From Anaerolineales bacterium (lineage in GTDB: Bacteria; Chloroflexota; Anaerolineae; Anaerolineales; Villigracilaceae), in NCBI GenBank assembly GCA_020847355.1, contig JADLCG010000041.1, positions 1 through 14,307 of the forward strand: a stretch of 14,307 nucleotides of DNA, read 5' to 3'. Position 1 is the first letter of the stretch, and each line of letters opens with the position of its first letter. The notes under the pieces are model-generated. The model saw only the letters and a list, made by a program, of their open reading frames with translations. It made no database searches and was not told the origin of the DNA. A program made the translations under genes and the position numbers. Of this stretch, positions 6,319 through 13,905 are shown one piece after another.

Positions 6319-7398
6319 ATGAAACGGATTGGAATTTTGACCGGCGGCGGCGACGCCCCCGGATTAAATGCAGTGATTCGCGCGGCGGTTAGGACGGCGA
6401 TCTATGAATATCAATGCAAAGTCTTTGGCATTCAGGATGGCTATGACGGCTTCTTGATGGAAGGCGGCATTATTCCGCTGGGCATTGAAGAAGTGCGCGG
6501 AATTTTGGCGCGCGGCGGAACGATCCTCGGCGCGGCGAATCGCGGTAACCCCTTTGCGCGCAAAATGCTAAAGCGTGGAAAAGAAGTCACGGTGGACGTT
6601 TCGGCGGAGATCGTCAAAAAAATAAAACGGCAAAAATTGGACGCTCTGCTCGTCCTCGGCGGAGACGGCACCCTGCACATCGCGCATGAACTTTGTCAAA
6701 AAGGCGTTCCAATTATCGGCGTTCCAAAAACAATTGATAACGATATCGGCGGCACGGAAGTTTCCTTTGGTTTTGATACCGCCTTAAATGTCGCCACTGC
6801 GGCGCTGGATCGTTTGCAAACCACCGCCGAATCGCATCACCGCGTGATGGTCGTCGAGTTGATGGGGCGCGACGCGGGCTTCATCGCATTAAACGCTGGA
6901 ATCTCCGGCGGGGCAGACGTGATTCTCATTCCAGAAATTCCATTTCAATTTGAAAAAATTCTCGCCAAGATTCACGAACGCGCCAAACGCGGCAGAAAAT
7001 TCAGCATCATCGCCGTTTCTGAAGGCGCCAAACCCAAAGACGGCGCGCAAATCTTTTCGCGCAAAGGCGATGAAATCTATGTCCCGCGTTTGGGCGGGGT
7101 GGGGCAGGTAGTGGCGGATTATATTGAAAAGCAAGGCTTTGAATCGCGCGTTACGGTTTTAGGTCATGTGCAACGCGGCGGAACGCCCACCGCTTTTGAC
7201 CGCGTCCTCGCCACACGCTATGGTTCCGCCGCAGTGCGCCTTGCCGCGCAAGGCAAATCCGATTGTATGGTCGCATTAAACGGCGGAATGATTACCAGCG
7301 TTTCATTAGCCCAAGCTACTGCGCGCCCCAAGCGGATTCAACTCACCGACGATGCTGTGATCGCCGCTCGGAATATCGGCATTGCGCTTGGCGATTAA
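6319..7398 (+). CDS. pfkA: 6-phosphofructokinase (group III-like, GGDG/K type)
   Basis: Cytosolic glycolytic enzyme that phosphorylates fructose 6-phosphate to fructose 1,6-bisphosphate. The 359 residues contain the N-terminal ATP/PPi site GILTGGGDAPGLN, then LGGDGTLHIA (Gly117 corresponds to E. coli Gly104), PKTIDNDIGGTE (Lys137 where E. coli has Gly124, catalytic Asp140), VMVVELMGRDAGFIA and ISGGADVILIPE. Also seen are GHVQRGGTPTAFDR, with the substrate-binding Arg and His residues. Gly after GGD usually marks ATP use, whereas Lys in the PKTIDND motif is shared with pyrophosphate enzymes. The combination is that of the 'mixed-substrate' group III family, whose members are often ATP-dependent. 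The start has GAGGAG at nine bases. It is transcribed divergently from DUF2085 and stands alone. The identity as a PFK is certain, the phosphoryl donor less so. Confidence 0.94.
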   Translation: MKRIGILTGGGDAPGLNAVIRAAVRTAIYEYQCKVFGIQDGYDGFLMEGGIIPLGIEEVRGILARGGTILGAANRGNPFARKMLKRGKEVTVDVSAEIVKKIKRQKLDALLVLGGDGTLHIAHELCQKGVPIIGVPKTIDNDIGGTEVSFGFDTALNVATAALDRLQTTAESHHRVMVVELMGRDAGFIALNAGISGGADVILIPEIPFQFEKILAKIHERAKRGRKFSIIAVSEGAKPKDGAQIFSRKGDEIYVPRLGGVGQVVADYIEKQGFESRVTVLGHVQRGGTPTAFDRVLATRYGSAAVRLAAQGKSDCMVALNGGMITSVSLAQATARPKRIQLTDDAVIAARNIGIALGD

Positions 7399-7402
7399 AC
7401 CA

Positions 7403-7428
7403 GAACGCCATCCTTACGGATGACGTTC
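7403..7428 (+). repeat. Hairpin 5 bases after the pfkA stop
   Basis: GAACG-c-CATCC, loop TTAC, GGATG-a-CGTTC: ten base pairs with one C/A mismatch. No T-tract follows, so it is not a standard terminator. It may protect the pfkA mRNA 3' end or be half of a switch, because CGCCATCCT can also pair with 7527-7535. Confidence 0.75.
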
Positions 7429-7433
7429 GTGGG

Positions 7434-7479
7434 GCGCTGTGGCTTCCTGAAACTTACTTGAGGAGGGATGCCACAGCGC
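7434..7479 (+). repeat. Strong stem-loop in the pfkA downstream spacer
   Basis: GCGCTGTGGC (7434-7443) pairs perfectly with GCCACAGCGC (7470-7479). After a T/T mismatch the stem continues with TCC/GGA (7445-7447 with 7466-7468), leaving an 18-base loop that contains GAGGAG. It is followed by TGGGTTTATTA, which is only mildly T-rich, so terminator function is possible but not clear. Confidence 0.75.
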
Positions 7480-7638
7480 TGGGTTTATTACTACTATCCA
7501 TATGAGCAACACCTCCTCCTTTCTATAGGATGGCGATTCACTTATAATCCCCCGAGCAATATCGGTAGTATGGCATAAAACAAAATGAATGTCAATGGGC
7601 GAACTGCGCTTCTCACAAAACTGTAATTCGCCGGTTCG

Positions 7639-7657
7639 GAAAAATTTTGAGACCTTT
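7639..7657 (+). repeat. Left copy of an inverted repeat flanking the DUF4173-like gene
   Basis: A 19-base stretch, GAAAAATTTTGAGACCTTT, is matched in reverse complement by 9357-9377, which has two extra C bases after GAAAAA. It lies 59 bases before the start of the gene, directly against the TTGACA at 7657-7662. Confidence 0.7.
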
Positions 7658-7716
7658 TGACAGCCTTCGCAAGGCAGGCGCGAGTATCCTACGCTAAATT
7701 TTTTGATGGAGCAAAA

Positions 7717-9333
7717 ATGCAAACACAACCTAAAAAACTTTGGATTACCGTCCTCTTGCTTGGCTGGGCGTTTGATTTTCTCTTTTGGTCGAAAGGCACA
7801 GGCGTAAACTTCGCGATCTTCACCGCGCTCTGCGTGATCGGGACTTTCTATCTACTGCTTGCGGAAGGGCTTCGCCCGCGCCTCACGACCTTGATGCTGA
7901 TCCCGCTCTTTGGCTTTTTTGCCGCCGTTACATTTTTCCGCGCCGAACCCATGACGACTTTCCTCGCAGTGGTCTTTACCTTACTAACCATGATTCTCCT
8001 TTCTACCAGCTATCTGGACGGAAGCTGGATTCAATACAAACTTACCGATTATGTGATCAAACCGATCCTTTTATTCACCAGCATGATCTGGCGTCCAATT
8101 TCCTTTGGCATTGAAACCGCGCAGAATAAAACCGCAGACTCAACGCCAACCTCAAAAAATAACCTCCTGCCGATTGCGCGCGGCTTATTGATCGCGCTTC
8201 CGATTGTGGCAATCTTCGCTTCCTTGCTCGCCTCGGCGGATTTAATCTTCTCCCAACGGCTGGGCGACTTCGTCGAGTTATTCAAACTTGAAAGGTTGCC
8301 TGAATATATTGCGCGCCTCATTTTGATTTTGTTCGTCGCTTATGGGCTGGCTGGCGTCGTCCTGCACACGGCGGCTGAAGCCAGACCTGAAAAAACAACG
8401 GCGGAAGATAAACCGCTTATTCCCGCTTTTCTAGGCTTCACAGAGTCGGTCATCGTCCTCGGGAGCGTGATTGCGCTCTTTGCTTTATTTGTGACGATTC
8501 AATTCCAATACTTTTTTGGCGGTCACGCCAATATCAACATTGAAGGCTACACTTATTCTGAATACGCCGTGCGCGGATTTAACGAACTGGTCACTACGGC
8601 ATTTTTGGCGTTGTTTATGCTCTTAGGGTTAACTTCCATTACCAAACGCGAGACCGAAACGCAAAGAAAAATCTACTCTGGGCTGGGAGTCGCTTTAGTC
8701 GCCTTGTTGTTGGTGATGTTGGTTTCGGCGTACCAAAGATTGGGTTTGTATGAAGCGGTCTATGGCTTCTCGCGCTTACGCACATATACCCACGTCGTTT
8801 TATATTGGATCGGCTTATTGTTGATCGCTACTATTGCTTTAGAAATTTTCCGCAAAGAGAAATATTTCACGGCGGCTTTGCTCTTCGCTTCTTTTGGATT
8901 TGCAATCACTCTGCCGATTTTGAATGTGGACGCTTTTATTGTGCGGCAAAATATTGAGCATGGAATTACCTTGTCGCAGATACCATCCTCTGGCATATCG
9001 CGCAGTGACGACGCCCTAGACGAACAATATTTTGTGCAATTGTCCGATGACGCTGTGCCGGCGCTAGTCGCCGCTTTCAAAGATAGAAGCGTGGCGGAAG
9101 ATTTACATCGGCAAGTCGGCGCGTCTTTGGCGTGCATTCAGCATGAACGTAATAAGTCCGAAGAGAAAAATACATGGCAGTCTTTTCACTGGGCGCGCTT
9201 CCAAGCGGATCTGGCGCTGGATTCGGTCAGCCGCGCATTGGACGAGTATGAAGTTTCCGGCGAAGATTGGAGCCCGGTGATCATAGACCCAACAGGCGAA
9301 GAATTTCAGTGCTTGTCATATTATATGGATTGA
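7717..9333 (+). CDS. DUF4173/DUF4153-like multi-pass membrane protein
   Basis: A 538-residue protein with about 11-12 hydrophobic segments over residues 8-420, followed by a soluble tail of about 115 residues. The pattern QFQYFFGG...YSEYAVRGFNELV and then LYEAVYGFSRLRTYTHV is the hallmark of the DUF4173/DUF4153 families. So is the tail beginning LDEQYFVQLSDDAVPALV. The function is unknown; family members are bacterial membrane proteins often placed near regulators. The ATG at 7717 is chosen because GGAG (7708-7711) lies five bases upstream. The reading frame continues open to a TTG at 7657, but that TTG is the first half of a TTGACA hexamer and the extra residues look non-coding. An inverted repeat brackets the gene. 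The soluble tail ends in an acidic segment (DPTGEEFQCLSYYMD). Confidence 0.82.
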   Translation: MQTQPKKLWITVLLLGWAFDFLFWSKGTGVNFAIFTALCVIGTFYLLLAEGLRPRLTTLMLIPLFGFFAAVTFFRAEPMTTFLAVVFTLLTMILLSTSYLDGSWIQYKLTDYVIKPILLFTSMIWRPISFGIETAQNKTADSTPTSKNNLLPIARGLLIALPIVAIFASLLASADLIFSQRLGDFVELFKLERLPEYIARLILILFVAYGLAGVVLHTAAEARPEKTTAEDKPLIPAFLGFTESVIVLGSVIALFALFVTIQFQYFFGGHANINIEGYTYSEYAVRGFNELVTTAFLALFMLLGLTSITKRETETQRKIYSGLGVALVALLLVMLVSAYQRLGLYEAVYGFSRLRTYTHVVLYWIGLLLIATIALEIFRKEKYFTAALLFASFGFAITLPILNVDAFIVRQNIEHGITLSQIPSSGISRSDDALDEQYFVQLSDDAVPALVAAFKDRSVAEDLHRQVGASLACIQHERNKSEEKNTWQSFHWARFQADLALDSVSRALDEYEVSGEDWSPVIIDPTGEEFQCLSYYMD

Positions 9334-9356
9334 TGTTTAATAGCCTTGTCGGAAAT

Positions 9357-9377
9357 AAAGGTCTCAAAAGGTTTTTC
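9357..9377 (-). repeat. Right copy of the inverted repeat flanking the DUF4173-like gene
   Basis: Reads GAAAAACCTTTTGAGACCTTT on the - strand and matches 7639-7657 except for the CC insertion. It lies 24 bases after the gene's stop and 55 before the polymerase start. Confidence 0.7.
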
Positions 9378-9431
9378 AATAAATACAGACGTGCGCCTAA
9401 CGCATAATTATTGGTTTTGAGGAATAAGCGG

Positions 9432-11159
9432 ATGATGAACAACAAACAACTTGCCGAGACATTCACGCTGATTGCGGATTTATTGGAAATCAAAGGCGAA
9501 GTTATTTTCAAAACGATTGCCTATCGCAAAGCGGCAGAAAGTTTGATTGGCTTGAGCCGCGACGCCAGTGAGTATTCAAAGGAAGGCAGGTTGTTAGAAA
9601 TTCCCGGCGTGGGCAAAGCCATTGCCGAAAAAATTGACGAGTTGCTTGCAACCGGCAAATTAGAATTTTTAGAAAAGCTAAAGAAAGAAATTCACCCGGA
9701 TTTGGCAGGCTGGATGAAAGTGCCGAGTTTGGGACCGAAAAAAATCGCCATGATTTCAAGGGAATTAAAAATCACAGCATTGGCGGATTTGGAAAAAGCC
9801 GCGAAGGCAGGCAAGTTAAGCGCCTTGCCCGGCATGGGGAAAAAATCTGAAACCGCGATTTTGGAAGGCTTGGCTTCATTAAGTAGAAGAACCGGCAGAA
9901 TATCCGTAGGCAAAGCGTTTCCGCTGGCGAATGAAATTGTGAGCGTCTTGAAAAAAGTGAAAGGCGTGGTAGACGCTCAACCCGCTGGAAGTTTAAGAAG
10001 AATGCGCTCCACAGTGGGGGATTTGGATATTTTAGTTGCCGCAAAAGATTCAAGCGCCGTGATGGATGCCTTTACAACTTTGCCGCGTATTAGTCGTGTG
10101 TTGAGTAAAGGCGAAACAAAATCAAGTATTGAATTTTCAGATGGCGTTCGCGCGCAAGTGTGGGTTCATGCGCCAGAAAAATTTGGCACTGCTTTGCAAT
10201 ATGCAACAGGTTCCAAAGACCATAATGTGCAGTTGCGTCAACTGGCGTTAGATAAAGGTTTATCTTTATCTGAACATTCTTTTCTAAATGTAAAAACCAA
10301 CAAAGAAATTTTTTGTGCAACCGAAGAGGAAGTGTATAAAACATTAGGCTTGCAATGGATTCCGCCAGAATTGCGTGAGGGACGTGATGAAATTGCATTA
10401 GCCAAAGCAAACAAACTTCCGAAGTTAATTGAAGTGAAAGATATTAAATCAAATTTGCACATGCACTCCACTTATAGCGATGGCGCGTTATCCATGCTTG
10501 ATATGACCAAAGCCGCGATCAAACGTGGTTTGAAATTAATTGTGTTTTCAGACCATTCCGTCAGTTTGGGCGTTGCCAATGGCTTATCTATTGAACGGCA
10601 CAAACAACAAGCCGCTGAAATTAAGAAACTTCAAAAACAATTTGGCGCTGAGATTACGATTTTACATTCCAGCGAAGTGGAAATCAAAGCCGATGGCTCG
10701 TTGGATTATCCTGATGACTTTCTCGCTTCTCTCGACCTTGTAGTTGCCTCTCTCCATTCGAGTTTGCGCCAACCTCGAGAGAAAATCACCGAGCGTTTAC
10801 TGCAAGCGGTCAATAATCCGCATGTGGATATTATTGGTCATCCAACGGGGCGTGAAATCCCCGATCGTGAAGGCGCGGATTTGGATATGGAAGCGATTCT
10901 CAAAGCCGCCGCAAAATCAGGTGTGGCAATGGAAATGAGCGCCAGCCCCTATCGCCTCGATCTCGACGACCATCACGCTCGCCGCGCGAAAGAATTGGGC
11001 GTACTCCTCAGCATTAATACCGACGCTCATTCCGAAGAAGATTACGATATGCTTCATTATGGCGTTGCCATTGCCAGGCGTGCAGGCTTGACGAAAGCTG
11101 ACGTAATTAATACTTGGACTCCAGAGAAATTATTGGATTGGTTGAAGAAGAGAGGCTGA
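9432..11159 (+). CDS. polX: DNA polymerase/3'-5' exonuclease PolX-type protein with PHP domain
   Basis: A 575-residue family X polymerase fused to a C-terminal PHP phosphoesterase, linked in other bacteria to base-excision and gap repair. The N-terminal region has helix-hairpin-helix segments (IPGVGKAIAEKI, about 58-69; VPSLGPKKIAMI, about 97-108; LPGMGKKSETAIL, about 132-144). The nucleotidyltransferase motif is AGSLRRMRSTVGDLDIL with Asp197 and Asp199, and the dNTP region is FGTALQYATGSKDHN. The third catalytic aspartate, expected in a VDLRVV strand, is Gln242 here (AQVWVHAP), so polymerase activity may be lost or altered. The PHP domain (about 340-575) keeps its metal ligands: HMH (343/345), SDG, SDHS, SSEVE, ASLHS, GHPTGR and NTDAH. 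The ATG at 9432 has GAGGA (9419-9423) eight bases upstream; a TTG at 9411 is less likely. Nuclease function looks intact. Confidence 0.9.
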   Translation: MMNNKQLAETFTLIADLLEIKGEVIFKTIAYRKAAESLIGLSRDASEYSKEGRLLEIPGVGKAIAEKIDELLATGKLEFLEKLKKEIHPDLAGWMKVPSLGPKKIAMISRELKITALADLEKAAKAGKLSALPGMGKKSETAILEGLASLSRRTGRISVGKAFPLANEIVSVLKKVKGVVDAQPAGSLRRMRSTVGDLDILVAAKDSSAVMDAFTTLPRISRVLSKGETKSSIEFSDGVRAQVWVHAPEKFGTALQYATGSKDHNVQLRQLALDKGLSLSEHSFLNVKTNKEIFCATEEEVYKTLGLQWIPPELREGRDEIALAKANKLPKLIEVKDIKSNLHMHSTYSDGALSMLDMTKAAIKRGLKLIVFSDHSVSLGVANGLSIERHKQQAAEIKKLQKQFGAEITILHSSEVEIKADGSLDYPDDFLASLDLVVASLHSSLRQPREKITERLLQAVNNPHVDIIGHPTGREIPDREGADLDMEAILKAAAKSGVAMEMSASPYRLDLDDHHARRAKELGVLLSINTDAHSEEDYDMLHYGVAIARRAGLTKADVINTWTPEKLLDWLKKRG

Positions 11160-11160
11160 T

Positions 11161-11361
11161 ATGAATAACAAACGCACAATCTTTATGATTTCAGGCGGGA
11201 TGGATACATTGTTAGGCGGCATCGCCTTGATGATTTACTTCGGCTGGATACCTGTGGATATTGGCATTGAAAAACGGGTGATTGGCTTGATCGGCGCGTT
11301 CTTGTTCTTTAGCGGGCTAGCTATTTTTACATTTTTCTTTCTTAAAAATAATCAAGAGTAA
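11161..11361 (+). CDS. Small two-helix membrane protein
   Basis: A 66-residue protein of unknown function. Two hydrophobic segments (about 8-28 and 39-61) are joined by a short loop, WIPVDIGIEKRV, and the chain ends in a polar KNNQE tail. The ATG follows the polX stop after one base, with GAGAGG (11150-11155) in the last polX codons as ribosome site, so it is very probably translated from the polX transcript. The TM pairing resembles many small uncharacterised membrane proteins, and I recognise no family. Its real status rests on the tight spacing and good start signal. Confidence 0.7.
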   Translation: MNNKRTIFMISGGMDTLLGGIALMIYFGWIPVDIGIEKRVIGLIGAFLFFSGLAIFTFFFLKNNQE

Positions 11362-11409
11362 AAAATATATTTTGGGCAGTTTCAGGGTTCATTCCATTTA
11401 GGAGAATGT

Positions 11410-11859
11410 ATGAATATCGAAGTTCGTCGAGGCAATGAACAGGATAAGGAAGTTTGGTTTAACATGCGTAAAGGCATCTGGCCCGACGCGCAAACTGACG
11501 ACCTTAACTATGATATGGATGGAATCTTGGCGAATGCTGAAAACGTAGTCTTGATCGCTTTTGTAGATAGCCAGCCCGCCGGAATGATCGAAGCTAGTTT
11601 ACGCAAAGACTATGTGGAGGGCTGTGAGACGAGTCCGGTTGGCTATATTGAAGCGTGGTTCGTTTATCCTGATTTTAGGGGAAGTGGCGTAGCGGGAGTT
11701 CTAACTTCTGCCGCTGAAAATTGGGCGCGTGAAAAAGGCTGTACCGAAATGGGCTCTGATACTTGGTTAGAGAATGAAACCAGCATCCGCGCGCATAAAA
11801 AGGCGGGATATGTCGAAGCGGAGCGCTTAGTGCATTTCGTCAAGCAGTTGGGGCGCTGA
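11410..11859 (+). CDS. GNAT acetyltransferase, aminoglycoside 6'-N-acetyltransferase-like
   Basis: A 149-residue GCN5-related N-acetyltransferase. It transfers an acetyl group from acetyl-CoA to an amine. The acetyl-CoA site is FVYPDFRGSGVAGVL (Arg90-Gly91-x-Gly93-x-Ala95). The preceding EASLRKDYVEGCETSPVGYIEAW and the following GSDTWLENETSIRAHKKAGY closely resemble the AAC(6')-I aminoglycoside acetyltransferase group, whose members typically read DYVNGCETSPV...LEG...SD...N..S...H...GF. A natural substrate other than aminoglycosides is quite possible in an environmental bacterium. GGAG (11401-11404) lies five bases before the ATG. It is 48 bases after the small membrane gene on the same strand and may be in the same transcript. 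The fold is certain, the resistance activity only suggested. Confidence 0.87.
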   Translation: MNIEVRRGNEQDKEVWFNMRKGIWPDAQTDDLNYDMDGILANAENVVLIAFVDSQPAGMIEASLRKDYVEGCETSPVGYIEAWFVYPDFRGSGVAGVLTSAAENWAREKGCTEMGSDTWLENETSIRAHKKAGYVEAERLVHFVKQLGR

Positions 11860-11947
11860 GGCGGGAATTATCCGGTCAAAAACATCCCAAATCAGACAAA
11901 TTCGGTGGAAATTTCAATTCTGTCGGCTGTTTGTTGGGAAACATCAT

Positions 11948-11995
11948 TATAATAGGCTTACAGTTCTGTAAATAGCAAGGGACATTTTTTATAAT
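11948..11995 (+). promoter_or_regulatory. Two TATAAT hexamers and an operator-like dyad before the sensor kinase
   Basis: Perfect TATAAT sequences lie at 11948-11953 and 11990-11995, and each would start RNA upstream of the kinase ATG (near 11960 and 12002). Neither has a strong -35; the second has TGTAAA (3/6) at 17 bases. Between them TTACAG-TT-CTGTAA (11958-11971) is a perfect 6-2-6 dyad that overlaps the first start point and the second -35 region. An imperfect hairpin, GGGACATT/AATGTTCCC (11979-12001), covers the second -10. Confidence 0.45.
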
Positions 11996-12021
11996 GTTCC
12001 CATTTCTATTTGGACTATTCT

Positions 12022-13905
12022 ATGAGTATCCGGCTGAAAGTCATTTTGCCCTACTTGATCCTCACTCTGGCGGTTGCGCTGATTGGAGTGTATATCGTCA
12101 CGTACTTGGTGACGAATAGCCTAAGCGAGCGCTTGACCAATCAACTGCTGGAGGCGGGGCGCGCGGTTTCGGACGCTTTTGCGCGTCAGGAGAGCGCGCA
12201 TGTGGATCAAGCTCGGACAATTTCCTTTACGCAGGGGCTGGCGCAAGCCCTTCAAACTGGAGATCGGCAAACGGCTCTTGATCTTGTCCAGCCGATCGCT
12301 TCCGGTTTGAATATTCAAAATATCATCTTGGTTACGGCAGATGGCAGGGAACTGGTTCATCTGTTGATGAATGACGCGGGGGATTTGCAAGCCGTCAGTC
12401 AAGAAACCGGCGCCGAGAAATCTCCAATTGTTACGCCTTATTTGCAAAATAAAAATGTCGAAGCTCCGCCCAGCCGCGCCTTTGGACAAAACTTGATTAA
12501 TAAAAAATATTTTTATTACACAGCTTTGCCCATCGGTTTGGATTCTAAATTTGTCGGCGTGGTGATTATTGGAACTTCGGTGGACGCGATCCTGCCAAAT
12601 TTGAAAAATGCGGTTCTGGCGGATATTGTTTTATACGCCGGGAATGGTCAAGTGATTGGCACAACGCTCTCCGCAGATGACGCCAGCGTGAACGTCGTAC
12701 AAGCCTTGAGCATTTCCCAGCAAAGTTATCAAGAGATTATTTCTTCCAGCAATATTGTTCAGGGAAATAATGATATCGTGCTGGGGAGTAGAAAATATAG
12801 CTTGGCGCGGGGCCCGCTTCAAGTTGGGAATGATCGCATCGGCGTTTTCGCCGTAGGGCTTCCGCTTAATTTTGTCTTGCAGTCCGCAAGTAATAATCGC
12901 ACAAGTTACGCCTTGTTATTCTTTGCGGAGATGGTCGTGGTCGTGGGCGTGGGCGTGATTGTGGCGCGCGTCATTACCCGACCTTTGAACTCTCTGGTGA
13001 ATACTTCGCAAGCGATTGCCGGCGGAAATTTAGAGCGACGCACGGGCATTCAATCTAACGATGAAATTGGCGAACTGGCGACTACGTTTGATATGATGAC
13101 GAATAGTTTGCAAGAACGCACGCAGGAACTACAACGTAAAAATGAGCTTTTGGAAAAGATGGATCGCACTAAGGCGAACTTCATTCAAATCTCTGCCCAT
13201 GAATTACGCACCCCGTTGACCTTGATCGTCGGGTACGCGCAAATGCTTGAACTGCTTTCCGAAGGCAATGACGAAGCTTTGAAACTGGTCAAAGGGATTG
13301 TAGAAGGCTCTGACCGCATGAAAGAAACCGTGGATAATATGTTAGACGTTTCGCGGATTGATAGCAACATGCTTTACATTCGCAAGAGCGAAGTGCAAAT
13401 CGCGCCCGTGATTCAACGCGTGCAAAGAATCTTCTCCGCTGATTTAAAAGAACGCAACATCAACTTGAAATTACAAGATTTGACGCAACTGCCAGTTTTG
13501 CAGGGCGATCCAGATATGCTTCAAAAGGCGTTTTATCAAGTCATTATGAATTCAATTAAATACACGCCGGATGGCGGCGCAGTGACCGTGAGCGGACAAT
13601 ATAAAAACGGAAGCGAACCTCCGCATTTGGAGATCGTCGTTCAAGATACGGGTATTGGGATTGACCCTAAAGAACTCCCTAATATTTTCAACAAGTTTTC
13701 GCAAACTGGAGATGTGATGTTACACTCTTCAGGCAAGACCAAATTCAAAGGCGGCGGGCTGGGCATGGGCTTAGTGATCGCGCGCGGAATTGTCGAAGCG
13801 CATGGCGGCAAGATCTGGGCAGAGAGTAGCGGCCATGATGAAAAGAATTTCCCTGGAAGCGCTTTTTATATTTCTTTGCCCGTTGAAAAAGTAGGTAAAC
13901 CATGA
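12022..13905 (+). CDS. Sensor histidine kinase with Cache-like extracellular domain and HAMP
   Basis: A 627-residue membrane two-component sensor kinase. TM1 spans about 8-32. An extracellular region of about 260 residues follows with Cache-type features (IILVTADGRELVHL, KYFYYTALPIGLDSKFVGVVIIGTSV, ADIVLYAGNGQVIGTT). TM2 is at about 296-316, then HAMP (ITRPLNSLVNTSQAIAGGN, up to about 370), a short coiled coil (QERTQELQRKNELLEKM) and HisKA with the phosphoacceptor His393 in ISAHELRTPL. The HATPase domain has the N box around Asn510 (MNSIKYTP), G1 DTGIGID (Asp542), an F box FNKFSQ and G2 GGGLGMGL. All catalytic motifs are intact. The ATG at 12022 has only a weak GGA upstream; a TTG at 12010 is an alternative. 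No response regulator is in the window. The next gene starts inside its stop codon. The ligand is unknown. Confidence 0.9.
   Translation: MSIRLKVILPYLILTLAVALIGVYIVTYLVTNSLSERLTNQLLEAGRAVSDAFARQESAHVDQARTISFTQGLAQALQTGDRQTALDLVQPIASGLNIQNIILVTADGRELVHLLMNDAGDLQAVSQETGAEKSPIVTPYLQNKNVEAPPSRAFGQNLINKKYFYYTALPIGLDSKFVGVVIIGTSVDAILPNLKNAVLADIVLYAGNGQVIGTTLSADDASVNVVQALSISQQSYQEIISSSNIVQGNNDIVLGSRKYSLARGPLQVGNDRIGVFAVGLPLNFVLQSASNNRTSYALLFFAEMVVVVGVGVIVARVITRPLNSLVNTSQAIAGGNLERRTGIQSNDEIGELATTFDMMTNSLQERTQELQRKNELLEKMDRTKANFIQISAHELRTPLTLIVGYAQMLELLSEGNDEALKLVKGIVEGSDRMKETVDNMLDVSRIDSNMLYIRKSEVQIAPVIQRVQRIFSADLKERNINLKLQDLTQLPVLQGDPDMLQKAFYQVIMNSIKYTPDGGAVTVSGQYKNGSEPPHLEIVVQDTGIGIDPKELPNIFNKFSQTGDVMLHSSGKTKFKGGGLGMGLVIARGIVEAHGGKIWAESSGHDEKNFPGSAFYISLPVEKVGKP

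Larger units (their letters stand above)
7403..7539 (+). repeat. Outer inverted repeat enclosing 137 bp
   Basis: GAACGCCATCCT (7403-7414) is mirrored by AGGATGGCGATTC (7527-7539), with nine contiguous pairs plus TTC/GAA after a one-base bulge. GAGGAGG (7460-7466) can also pair with CCTCCTC (7512-7518). The element could be a structured RNA or a small MITE-like remnant. No target-site duplication is visible at its ends. Confidence 0.55.
7399..7716 (+). other. 318-base structured non-coding spacer between pfkA and the DUF4173-like gene
   Basis: No convincing gene is present. The - strand frame at 7414-7728 is open but has no family resemblance and no ribosome site. The first 140 bases are dense in inverted repeats, listed separately. 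The region also has TATAAT at 7543-7548 with a weak TTTCTA 17 bases upstream, a GGCGAA/TTCGCC pair (7598-7603 with 7627-7632), and a perfect TTGACA at 7657-7662. A TATCCT lies 22 bases after that TTGACA, which is too far for a standard promoter. The spacer may therefore hold the pfkA 3' end, a promoter and a leader for the next gene. Confidence 0.6.

Noticed and set aside
7403..7539. Intact insertion sequence or recent MITE
   Set aside because: There is no transposase, the terminal repeats are imperfect and no target-site duplication is seen. It is kept only as a structured element of unknown type.
7657..7690. TTGACA and TATCCT as the promoter of the DUF4173-like gene
   Set aside because: The spacer is 22 bases and the -10 is weak. 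It is recorded only as a component of the spacer.
7414..7728. Open frame of 104 codons on the - strand in the pfkA downstream spacer
   Set aside because: No ribosome site, no recognisable family or domain, and it lies across inverted repeats. It is most likely chance openness.
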